Origin: Minisyncoccota bacterium
GTDB lineage: Bacteria; Patescibacteriota; Minisyncoccia; UBA6257; GWB1-50-10
Direction of reading: 5' to 3'
DNA: 13,905 nucleotides
NCBI GenBank assembly: GCA_020062265.1
Contig: JAGUWR010000010.1
Span: 1 to 13,905 of the forward strand
Under the pieces are notes generated by a model. That model was given only the letters and a program-made list of their open reading frames with translations. It was not told the origin of the DNA and searched no databases. Positions 6,718-12,271 of the stretch are shown piece by piece. The translations under genes and the position numbers were made by a program. Numbering within the stretch: position 1 is the first letter of the stretch; every line of letters starts with the position of its first letter.

Positions 6718-8940
6718 CTATTCCAAATGAATGTCTTTTTTGAATTGGTTGAGACGTTCGCGGAGCAGAGGACAATTTTTGAGAAATCGGTCCTTTTTGA
6801 GTAATTCGTAAGCGGTTTGGCGGGCGGTTTTCACCAATTCGGGATTTTGCAGAGCTTTCATTGCTAAGTCAGGTATGCCGGTTTGAGCTTCGCCGAGGAA
6901 TTCGCCCGGGCCGCGGATTTGGAGATCTTTTTCCGCCAGTTCAAAGCCGTTTTTAGCTTCAACAATTGATTTCAATCGCCGGCGGGTGGTTTTAGCCGAC
7001 GAATCGGTAAAAAGAAAACAAAACGATTGATGTTCGCCGCGGCCGACCCGTCCCCGGAATTGGTAAAGTTGAGCAAGACCGAATCTTTCTGCTCCTTCAA
7101 TCATCATTATGGTGGCGTTCGGGATGTCCACACCGACTTCAACAACAGATGTGGCAACGAGGATATCGGATTTTCGTTCCGCAAATTCCTTCATCACGTG
7201 TTCTTTTTCTTTCGGTTTCATTTTGCCGTGAAGCATTGCTACCCGAAGATCAGGGAATATTTTTTTGGAAAGTTTTTCATATTCTTCTTTTACCGCTCTC
7301 GCCTCACGAATTTGCGCTAATTTTCCACTAATTTCACGAATATTTGTGACATTCATGGGTAATTCGTGATTATTAGTGTTAGCGATTTCAATGCGAGGAC
7401 AAATCACGAACGCCTGTCTCCCTTTTTTGATTTGGCCGCGGATAAAGGCATAGGCCTTTTCACGGTTTCCCGGCGCCGCTACTTTGGTAATTATTGGTTT
7501 TCGGTTTTTGGGCAATTCGGTAATTAAAGAAAGATCAAGGTCGCCGAAAAGAGTAAGGGAGAGGGTGCGAGGGATCGGCGTGGCGGACATACTCAAAAAA
7601 TGGGGTACGATTTTTTTATCTTTCAAGAGATTTGCTCGTTGGTCCACGCCGAAGCGATGCTGTTCGTCAACAATAACAAGAGCTAGTTCGCCGAACCTGA
7701 CATTTTTTTGGATGAGAGCGTGGGTGCCGATTACGATTTTTACCCCGTTAGAAATAGTCCGCCCCAAAGGTCCTTCGGGCGCGCCAGCGCGGACGTGATT
7801 TCTAACGGGGTTTATTTTTCCTTCCGCGATAATGTGCTTGAGTTCCGTTTTTTTCATGTCGGTTTCAAGGCCGTGACCGTAAAAAATTTTTGATTCGCTG
7901 GAAGTGAGAAGGACGATTCCTTTTTCAAAATTAGGGAAGAATTTAATCAGGGTATTGTAGTGTTGTCTTGCTAAAATTTCGGTCGGCGCCATAAACGCAG
8001 CCTGGTAGCCGTCGTGGGCCGTTCGGACTGCGGCTATGGCGGCAATAATGGTTTTCCCCGAGCCGACATCGCCTTGGAAAAGTCGGTTCATCGGATGATT
8101 TTTCTCCAAATCTTTTAAAATTTCCCAAAGCGACTGCTTTTGGGATTGGGTGAGTTTAAAGGGCAATCGGTTAATCAGAGTTTTTATTTCTTCAATGTCA
8201 ATTTTTATTGCGACTGATTTTTCCTGAGCAAGTTTGAGACGTTCAAGAAGATTGTGAAGCTGAAGCAAGAACAAATCTTCAAAAGCAAAGCGTTTCTTGG
8301 CTCTCACGGCGTCGTCAATATCTTTGGGGAAGTGAACATCGCGAAGCGCCTTATTTATTAAAGGCAGATTTTCTTTTTCTAATATTTCTTGAGGGATAAT
8401 TTCCGGCAGTTGCTGGAGGGTATCCAAAATCGGTTTGATGAGGTAACGAATGCCTCTTGAAGTTAGACCTTTGGTTTCCGGATAAACCGGCACAATCCGG
8501 CCGGTGTGTTTTGTTTCATGATGAGAATGTTCGCTTAACAACTCATAGGTGGGGTTGGAAAGATAAAGTTCATCTTCGGTAATTGTTATTTTGCCGGAAA
8601 AATTAGCAGTGCGTCCCGGGCGCAAGATATTTTTGATATAGGGTTGGTTGAACCAAACGGCGCGGATTGAGCCGGATTCATCGCTGATAAGCGTTTCCAC
8701 TAAATAAAGACGGCGGCGCCAAGTGCGGCGGCCGCCGATTTCTTTCACCACGCCTTGGATTGTCGCTTCTTGACCCGGGGCAAGGTCGGCAATTTTATAA
8801 ATTTGAGAAAAATCCTCGTAGCGGGTCGGGAAATGCCAGAGTAAATCTTTGACTGTTTCAATTCCGAGTTTTTTAAGTTTGGTTATAAATCGTGGCCCGA
8901 TGTCGTGAATCTCGACGAGAGGCGCGCTTAAGGCAATCAT
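6718..8940 (-). CDS. recG: ATP-dependent DNA helicase RecG
   Basis: RecG remodels stalled forks and branched DNA. In 740 residues there is an N-terminal HhH-like/wedge region (IHDIGPRFITKLKKLGI, then HFPTRYED), an OB part (about 55-135), Walker A GDVGSGKT (290-297), motif Ia APTEILARQH, Walker B DEQHRF (425-430), motif III MSATPIPRTL (451-460), motif VI QFRGRVGR (627-634), and the RecG-specific C-terminal IRGPGEFLGEAQTGIPDL. Two insertions make it longer than the usual ~680-700: residues 377-400, between the GKI helix end and KIVIGTHAL, and residues ~521-547, after FVICPRIEIA. Both correspond to palindromic DNA. The ATG at 8940 lies 10 nt after a TATAAT, so the leader is nearly absent. It converges on pheT. 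Confidence 0.97.
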   Translation of the reverse strand: MIALSAPLVEIHDIGPRFITKLKKLGIETVKDLLWHFPTRYEDFSQIYKIADLAPGQEATIQGVVKEIGGRRTWRRRLYLVETLISDESGSIRAVWFNQPYIKNILRPGRTANFSGKITITEDELYLSNPTYELLSEHSHHETKHTGRIVPVYPETKGLTSRGIRYLIKPILDTLQQLPEIIPQEILEKENLPLINKALRDVHFPKDIDDAVRAKKRFAFEDLFLLQLHNLLERLKLAQEKSVAIKIDIEEIKTLINRLPFKLTQSQKQSLWEILKDLEKNHPMNRLFQGDVGSGKTIIAAIAAVRTAHDGYQAAFMAPTEILARQHYNTLIKFFPNFEKGIVLLTSSESKIFYGHGLETDMKKTELKHIIAEGKINPVRNHVRAGAPEGPLGRTISNGVKIVIGTHALIQKNVRFGELALVIVDEQHRFGVDQRANLLKDKKIVPHFLSMSATPIPRTLSLTLFGDLDLSLITELPKNRKPIITKVAAPGNREKAYAFIRGQIKKGRQAFVICPRIEIANTNNHELPMNVTNIREISGKLAQIREARAVKEEYEKLSKKIFPDLRVAMLHGKMKPKEKEHVMKEFAERKSDILVATSVVEVGVDIPNATIMMIEGAERFGLAQLYQFRGRVGRGEHQSFCFLFTDSSAKTTRRRLKSIVEAKNGFELAEKDLQIRGPGEFLGEAQTGIPDLAMKALQNPELVKTARQTAYELLKKDRFLKNCPLLRERLNQFKKDIHLE
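7326..7378 (-). repeat. Palindromic insertion in recG, second type (53 bp)
   Basis: Arms CACTAATTTCACGAAT (7326-7341) and ATTCGTGATTATTAGTG (7362-7378) are complementary with one gap and one mismatch. It encodes RecG residues ~522-539 (ELPMNVTNIREISGK region), absent from typical RecG between the ICPRIE strand and the following helix. Another ATTCGTGA-like arm occurs in the codons just after. Confidence 0.78.
7742..7811 (-). repeat. Palindromic insertion in recG, first type (70 bp)
   Basis: Perfect 14-bp arms ACCCCGTTAGAAAT (7742-7755) and ATTTCTAACGGGGT (7798-7811) continue after a small bulge into GTCCGC/GCGGAC, with a GC-rich centre. It encodes RecG residues 377-400, starting NPVRN and ending TISNGV. 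One arm recurs alone at 3302-3315, 9246-9256 and 13410-13422. Confidence 0.9.
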
Positions 8941-8950
8941 TGTGCGCCAT

Positions 8951-8956
8951 ATTATA
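8951..8956 (-). promoter_or_regulatory. recG -10 box
   Basis: A perfect TATAAT on the minus strand, 10 nt before the recG ATG. A start about 7 nt downstream leaves a ~4-nt leader. No convincing -35 is seen and no Shine-Dalgarno site lies between. Confidence 0.6.
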
Positions 8957-8990
8957 ACCTATTTCGTGTGGAAAATCATCTCCCCTTTTG

Positions 8991-9068
8991 TTAACACTTA
9001 CAATTTTTCATCGAACGCTTGCAGTTTTTGCAGGATTTTGCAGTTCTTTTTGTTTTTTTCTTCGCCAT
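8991..9068 (-). CDS. Possible 25-residue Lys/Cys-rich mini-protein
   Basis: An ATG-to-TAA frame of 25 codons lies between tRNA-Lys and recG on their strand. The product starts MAKKKTKRTAKSC, continues with CKNCKRSMKNC and ends KC. It holds 10 Lys, 3 Arg and 4 Cys as CxxC then CxC, which could bind a metal or nucleic acid. A TATAAA (9082-9077) is 8 nt before the ATG, the same near-leaderless spacing as recG and cca, and no Shine-Dalgarno site is seen. No known family is recognised. The Lys richness comes partly from A-rich DNA, so a chance frame is possible. Confidence 0.4.
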   Translation of the reverse strand: MAKKKTKRTAKSCKNCKRSMKNCKC

Positions 9069-9127
9069 TTGCGCGATTTATATATTTACGACCTTTCTTA
9101 CAAATTATACAATATTTTGTTCTCTTG

Positions 9128-9200
9128 TCCCCCCATCAGGACTCGAACCTGAACTCCTCGGTTTAAGAGACCGTTGCTTTACCAGTTAAGCTATGGGGGG
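9128..9200 (-). tRNA. tRNA-Lys(CTT)
   Basis: Acceptor CCCCCCA/TGGGGGG, D stem GCTT/AAGC, anticodon stem with an A27·A43 mismatch and loop CTCTTAA (anticodon CTT), T arm TCAGG-TTCGAGT-CCTGA, A73. C1:G72 is unusual for a lysine tRNA. No CCA is encoded. Confidence 0.92.
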
Positions 9201-9221
9201 TGTTAATAATTTGCGAATTTT

Positions 9222-9227
9222 ATTATA
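9222..9227 (-). promoter_or_regulatory. tRNA-Lys -10 box
   Basis: TATAAT on the minus strand, 21 nt before the mature 5' end of tRNA-Lys. The -35 is not clear. It lies back to back with a plus-strand TATAAT at 9238. Confidence 0.5.
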
Positions 9228-9237
9228 AAAAATTTGT

Positions 9238-9243
9238 TATAAT
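9238..9243 (+). promoter_or_regulatory. -10 box for the small membrane protein gene
   Basis: TATAAT on the plus strand, ~73 nt before the ATG at 9317. This gives a true leader of about 65 nt, unlike the leaderless genes nearby. A TTGCGA at 9211 is too far (21 bp) for a normal -35. Confidence 0.5.
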
Positions 9244-9254
9244 TTATAAACCCC

Positions 9255-9303
9255 GTAATACAACCGCGATTACATTAAATTAACTCTATCGCAGTTGTTA
9301 TAC
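9255..9303 (+). promoter_or_regulatory. 5'-leader hairpin before the Shine-Dalgarno site
   Basis: ACAACCGCGAT (9260-9270) and ATCGCAGTTGT (9288-9298) pair at 10 of 11 positions around a 17-nt loop, with a partial outward extension (GTA..TAC). The stem ends just before GAGGT (9304-9308), so it could influence ribosome access. No known riboswitch is recognised. Confidence 0.5.
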
Positions 9304-9316
9304 GAGGTAAAGAGCT

Positions 9317-9592
9317 ATGAAAGGTTTCCCGTGGACAACTATTTTTGCGATCATCATCATTATTCTTTTGTTTTTTGCCTATCGGCTATGGTATTCGCAG
9401 CCTCTATCGCCGGGGGAAGGGAATGGCGACATTTATTGTATCCAAGTGATAACGTCGGCTCAAAATCCCGAGACCGGCGAGTGCCGCGAATTTCCAACGC
9501 CCTGCGATGTGCCGCCGGGGTGGGTTGGAGGATGTCCGGTAGAACCATTTAGCATTCAACAATTAATGTCGCCCATTTCCCCGGGATTTTAA
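9317..9592 (+). CDS. Small membrane-anchored protein with four cysteines, unknown function
   Basis: The 91-residue product has an N-terminal hydrophobic anchor (about 7-26, IFAIIIIILLFFAYRLWY) and then an outside part with C41, C56, C63 and C73. The motif CIQVITSAQNPETGECREFP followed by TPCDVPPGWVGGC is compact and looks disulfide-stabilised or metal-binding. I recall similar Cys-Pro strings in small secreted proteins of candidate-phyla bacteria but cannot confirm this here. GAGGT 8 nt before the ATG is a good Shine-Dalgarno site and decides the start. A leader hairpin precedes it and a GC-rich hairpin overlaps its stop, so it is probably a monocistronic gene. No enzyme function can be assigned. 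Confidence 0.8.
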   Translation: MKGFPWTTIFAIIIIILLFFAYRLWYSQPLSPGEGNGDIYCIQVITSAQNPETGECREFPTPCDVPPGWVGGCPVEPFSIQQLMSPISPGF

Positions 9593-9614
9593 TGCGCCAG
9601 TCGGTTGGCGCATT
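9591..9614 (+). terminator. Terminator-like hairpin after the small membrane protein
   Basis: A perfect 9-bp stem AATGCGCCA/TGGCGCATT with a 6-nt loop overlaps the TAA stop. The following tract (ggtttgatt) is only moderately T-rich. Confidence 0.55.
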
Positions 9615-9616
9615 GG

Positions 9617-9681
9617 TTTGATTGGCGCCGTGATGCGTTACGGCGTTATTCGATCAAATAGCGCTATGCTATAGCATAGCG
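9617..9681. repeat. Two palindromes, one shared with the pheT-recG gap
   Basis: TTTGAT..ATCAAA encloses CGCCGT..ACGGCG (about 9617-9658). A perfect 20-bp palindrome CGCTATGCTATAGCATAGCG follows (9662-9681). The 19-mer AGCGCTATGCTATAGCATA (9660-9678) is identical to 6606-6624. Confidence 0.7.
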
Positions 9682-9714
9682 GTTGGGAATTAGAAAATTG
9701 AAGTGCAGAATTCT

Positions 9715-10094
9715 AAACTTTGCTCGAAATTATAAGGAGGAGGGGGTCTGGAGGAAGGAATTTTTGCCCGCCTGCCCCGTCGTCTGGGGCGGGGAAGCGT
9801 TTCCGCAATTCCTGCGTTAGCAGGAAGGCAAAACAGAAAAATTTTCGTTTCCTTTACCCTGTTAAATAATTTGCTTCGCAAATTAAAATCCAAAGGATTT
9901 TATTTAATAGGGTGAATTGAAAAAAATTTTTGGGGGGCGTGTTATCAAAAAATGTTAAGAAAATTTTTCTGTTTTGTTCAGCGGTTAGGCGAGCGGAAAC
10001 GCTGGGCGGGAATATCGCCCCGAGCGAAGCGAGGGACGAACAAAATCAAATACTTGCGTCGGGATTTTGTTCAAAATAATTTCGAGCAAAGTTT
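9715..10094. repeat. 380-bp nested inverted repeat beside tRNA-Arg
   Basis: Perfect 19-bp ends (9715-9733 and 10076-10094, ATAATTTCGAGCAAAGTTT) bound further colinear arms: AGCGTTTCCGC (9796-9806) with GCGGAAACGCT (9993-10003), and an 18-bp pair (9829-9846 with 9959-9976). The centre (9856-9913) closes with a 13/14 stem and two hairpins, AATTTGC-ttc-GCAAATT and AAAATCC-aaa-GGATTTT. A side hairpin TTCCTGC-gtta-GCAGGAA lies at 9809-9826. Neither strand has a convincing gene. It may be a miniature transposable element or a long structured RNA. The right end stops 8 nt from tRNA-Arg. Confidence 0.75.
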
Positions 10095-10101
10095 CTATTT
10101 G

Positions 10102-10173
10102 TGCCCTTGCCAGGACTTGAACCCGGGATTCGACGTCCGAAGCGTCGCGTGATATCCGTTTCACTACAAGGGC
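10102..10173 (-). tRNA. tRNA-Arg(TCG)
   Basis: Acceptor GCCCTTG/CAAGGGC, D stem GTGA/TCAC, anticodon stem CGACG/CGTCG with loop CTTCGGA (anticodon TCG), T arm CCGGG-TTCAAGT-CCTGG, A73. No CCA is encoded. Confidence 0.93.
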
Positions 10174-10189
10174 GCTTTACTTGCTCCGC

Positions 10190-10233
10190 ACCGATTTCTA
10201 CTTTAGGACAGGGGTCTATTGAGCTACAGGCGC
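10190..10233 (-). pseudogene. tRNA-like 5' remnant
   Basis: Read on the minus strand, GCGCCTGTAGCTCAATAGA is a typical tRNA acceptor and D-arm opening, but no D-stem closure, T arm or CAGGCGC partner follows before tRNA-Arg. It probably marks a truncated tRNA gene. Confidence 0.35.
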
Positions 10234-10270
10234 ATTGAAAATAAGAATCTAAAGATATTTTAATTCAATT

Positions 10271-10306
10271 ATAAAAAAATAAGAAGGCCGGGATAATTCG
10301 GCCTTC
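10271..10306 (-). terminator. Intrinsic terminator of the coiled-coil gene
   Basis: An 8-bp stem GAAGGCCG/CGGCCTTC (10283-10306) is followed on the minus strand by TTATTTTTTTAT, a good U-tract. A second hairpin GAGCTAG-ctca-CTAGCTC (10317-10334) overlaps the stop codon just before it. Confidence 0.85.
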
Positions 10307-10332
10307 GTGGAAACGAGAGCTAGCTCACTAGC

Positions 10333-10593
10333 TCAAGATAAGAGGACACCAAGACGATGTTTGTCTAACAGACAAACATCAGGGTTTTCAATCTTTTCGG
10401 CTAGCCGGCGGATAATATCTGCCATTTGGTTTTCATCCTGATAGCTGATGTCTCGGAGGACATCAGCTAAGGTTGCCCGTGTGAGTTCGAGTTCATCTTT
10501 GAACCCTTCTTTGAGTTCTTCCTTTTCCTTTTTAAGCTCGAGGATTTCTTTCTCGAGCTCGACGACGATACATTCAATTAGAGTTCTAGCCAT
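10333..10593 (-). CDS. Small coiled-coil protein, unknown function
   Basis: The 86-residue acidic/basic protein is MARTLIECIVVELEKEILEL, then a Lys/Glu-rich helix (about 10-40, KKEKEELKEGFKDELEL) likely to form a coiled coil, then DVLRDISYQDENQMADIIRRLAEKI and a short tail. There is no signal peptide or membrane segment. It is believed real because AAGGA lies 7-8 nt before the ATG, a TTGACA promoter lies upstream, and a strong intrinsic terminator follows. It is divergent from cca, and their promoters overlap. No family is recognised. Confidence 0.75.
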   Translation of the reverse strand: MARTLIECIVVELEKEILELKKEKEELKEGFKDELELTRATLADVLRDISYQDENQMADIIRRLAEKIENPDVCLLDKHRLGVLLS

Positions 10594-10633
10594 ATGTTTT
10601 TCCTTTCATATTATGTTATGGGTTTCTGATTTA

Positions 10634-10662
10634 AAAGTAATCCCTTTGGATGATTGTGTCAA
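10634..10662 (-). promoter_or_regulatory. Promoter of the coiled-coil gene
   Basis: On the minus strand a perfect TTGACA (10662-10657) is followed after 17 bp by TACTTT (10639-10634), a weak -10. The -35 overlaps the opposite-strand -35 of cca, so the two genes may compete for polymerase. Confidence 0.5.
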
Positions 10663-10684
10663 TAGGAGGAATTTAGAATATAAT
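10654..10684 (+). promoter_or_regulatory. cca promoter, apparently leaderless
   Basis: TTGTGT (10654-10659), a 19-bp spacer and a perfect TATAAT (10679-10684), with only 7 nt to the ATG, so transcription would start at or next to the AUG. An AGGAGG at 10664-10669 is 22 nt from the ATG and upstream of the -10, so it would not be in the mRNA. Confidence 0.6.
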
Positions 10685-10691
10685 AAAGAGG

Positions 10692-12269
10692 ATGATAATT
10701 AAGGTTCCCGAAGAAGTTAAAGAAATTGCTTCAAAATTACAAGAAGCCGGCCACCAGGCCTACCTTGTCGGCGGTTGCGTTCGGGATTTGGTCTTGGAAC
10801 GGACGCCGAAGGATTGGGATATTGCGACTAATGCCAAACCCGAAGAAGTTCAAAAGCTGTTCCCCGACAGCGTGTACGAGAACAAATTCGGCACCGTCGC
10901 CGTCAAGGCGACTCGCGGAACTACGCAGACAGGTACGCGGACAAACGCAGACAGTCCGCATGAGTCCGCGTCAAGCCCGCGTCAGTCCGCGCTAAATGTA
11001 GTGGAAATCACCACATTTAGATTGGAAGGGAAATACACTGATAAACGCCACCCCGATGAAATTAAATTTGCCAAAACCATAGAAGAAGATTTGGCTCGCC
11101 GTGATTTTACCATCAACGCCATCGCGGCAGAAATTCAATTTGGGGAGGTTCGGCCTCCAAAAATTGACGATAATATTAGGAGATCGAACCTCCAAAATAT
11201 TAAAATTGTCGATCTATTTGACGGACAAAAAGATCTAGAAAATAGACTCATTCGCACCGTTGGTGATCCCAAAGAAAGATTTAACGAGGACGCCTTACGT
11301 TTAATGCGAGCAGCCAGGTTCGCATCAGAATTAGATTTTAAAATCGAGAAAAACACGGCGGCCGCAATAAAGAATGAATCGGGACTTCTCGAGATGATTG
11401 CCAAAGAACGAATCCGGGACGAACTGATGAAAATGCTGATGACGCCGCGAGCCGCTCAAGCTTTTATCTTAACAGAAGATTTAGGGCTTCTTCGCTACGT
11501 TATTCCTGAGCTTCGCGAGGGAATCGGCTGCGGCCAGAACAAGCACCATATTTATACGGTTTTTGAGCATAATGTCCGGGCCTTAAATTATGCGACCGAG
11601 AAAAATTATTCTTTAGAAATTCGGTTGGCTTCGCTTTTGCACGATGTCGGTAAACCAAGAACCAAAGAAGGCGACGGTCCTGATTCTACTTTTTACAATC
11701 ATGAAATGATCGGCGCCAAAATGACGGTGGGAATTCTTGACCGGCTCCGATTTCCGAAAGAGGTAACCGAAAAGGTAGTTCATTTGGTGCGTTGCCATCT
11801 TTTTTACTACAACGTCGGCGAGGTGACTGAAGCCGGCGTCAGAAGATTTTTAAATCGGGTGGGACCGGAAAACGTTGACGATTTGATTAAGGTCCGGGAA
11901 GCCGACCGCATCGGTTCCGGCGTGCCCAAAGCCAAACCATATAAAATTCGTCATCTTCTTTTTATGATTGATAAAGTCAAACGCGACCCAGTTCATCCGA
12001 AAATGCTGGCCGTCAAAGGCGACGAGGTGATGCGGATTTTGAAAATTGAGCCGGGTCCGAAAGTTGGCCAAATTCTTTCAATTTTATTGGAAGAAGTATT
12101 AGATGACCCAAGTAGGAATACTAAAGAGAATTTAGAATTTAGAATTAAGAATTTAGGAAAACTGACTGACCAAGAATTAGAAAAATTAGCCCAAAAAGCC
12201 AAAGAAAAAAAGGAAGAGTTTGAGTCAGGAGTGGAAGAAGAAATCAAAAGAAAATACTACGTTAAGTAG
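10692..12269 (+). CDS. cca: CCA-adding tRNA nucleotidyltransferase with HD domain
   Basis: This enzyme builds or repairs the 3' CCA of tRNAs without a template. The class II nucleotidyltransferase head shows LVGGCVRD (25-32), the metal pair D41/D43 in KDWDIATN and RRDFTINAIA (136-145). RNA-binding neck motifs follow (GDPKERFNEDALRLMRAARF, 191-210). An HD domain has LLHDVGKPRT (H317, D318) and EADRIG. It is 525 residues, longer than many relatives, partly through three repeat tracts at residues 78-101, 151-168 and 478-490. The first splits GTVAVK from VVEITTFR inside the catalytic domain. Most tRNA genes in the window lack CCA, so the enzyme is probably essential. The start follows TATAAT by 7 nt; the capA-like gene follows by 2 nt. 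Confidence 0.95.
   Translation: MIIKVPEEVKEIASKLQEAGHQAYLVGGCVRDLVLERTPKDWDIATNAKPEEVQKLFPDSVYENKFGTVAVKATRGTTQTGTRTNADSPHESASSPRQSALNVVEITTFRLEGKYTDKRHPDEIKFAKTIEEDLARRDFTINAIAAEIQFGEVRPPKIDDNIRRSNLQNIKIVDLFDGQKDLENRLIRTVGDPKERFNEDALRLMRAARFASELDFKIEKNTAAAIKNESGLLEMIAKERIRDELMKMLMTPRAAQAFILTEDLGLLRYVIPELREGIGCGQNKHHIYTVFEHNVRALNYATEKNYSLEIRLASLLHDVGKPRTKEGDGPDSTFYNHEMIGAKMTVGILDRLRFPKEVTEKVVHLVRCHLFYYNVGEVTEAGVRRFLNRVGPENVDDLIKVREADRIGSGVPKAKPYKIRHLLFMIDKVKRDPVHPKMLAVKGDEVMRILKIEPGPKVGQILSILLEEVLDDPSRNTKENLEFRIKNLGKLTDQELEKLAQKAKEKKEEFESGVEEEIKRKYYVK
10923..10993 (+). repeat. Decamer-repeat palindrome inside cca
   Basis: The left half has units like acgcggacaa, the right half units like agtccgcgtc, which are complementary, so a tandem array on each side forms a palindrome with ACGCGGAC (10935-10942) pairing to GTCCGCGT (10964-10971). 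It encodes a Thr/Ser/Asn-rich insert at about residues 78-101. Confidence 0.8.
11144..11193 (+). repeat. GAGGTTC palindromic element in cca (50 bp)
   Basis: Perfect 9-bp arms GGAGGTTCG (11144-11152) and CGAACCTCC (11185-11193). The left part GAGGTTCnnCCTCCAAAAATT is shared with the pheT element in the same reading frame (EVxPPKI). The right end is one base shorter, so the distal frame differs. Confidence 0.88.
12125..12159 (+). repeat. 7-bp tandem repeat, 5 units, inside cca
   Basis: Five units of consensus ttagaat (two exact) starting at 12125, 12132, 12139, 12146 and 12153. They encode ENLEFRIKNLGK near the C-terminus, ahead of the charged final helix. Confidence 0.83.
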
Positions 12270-12271
12270 TT

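Noticed and set aside
8942..9166. Plus-strand frame of 74 codons
   Set aside because: It is antisense to the Lys/Cys mini-ORF and tRNA-Lys, and its Phe/Leu richness is the mirror of A-rich DNA; no Shine-Dalgarno site.
9690..10152. Frames of 67 (minus) and 66 (plus) codons in the repeat zone
   Set aside because: Both are made of the inverted-repeat arms (each contains NFEQS from the 19-bp ends), and the plus one also runs antisense into tRNA-Arg; no start signals or protein-like pattern.
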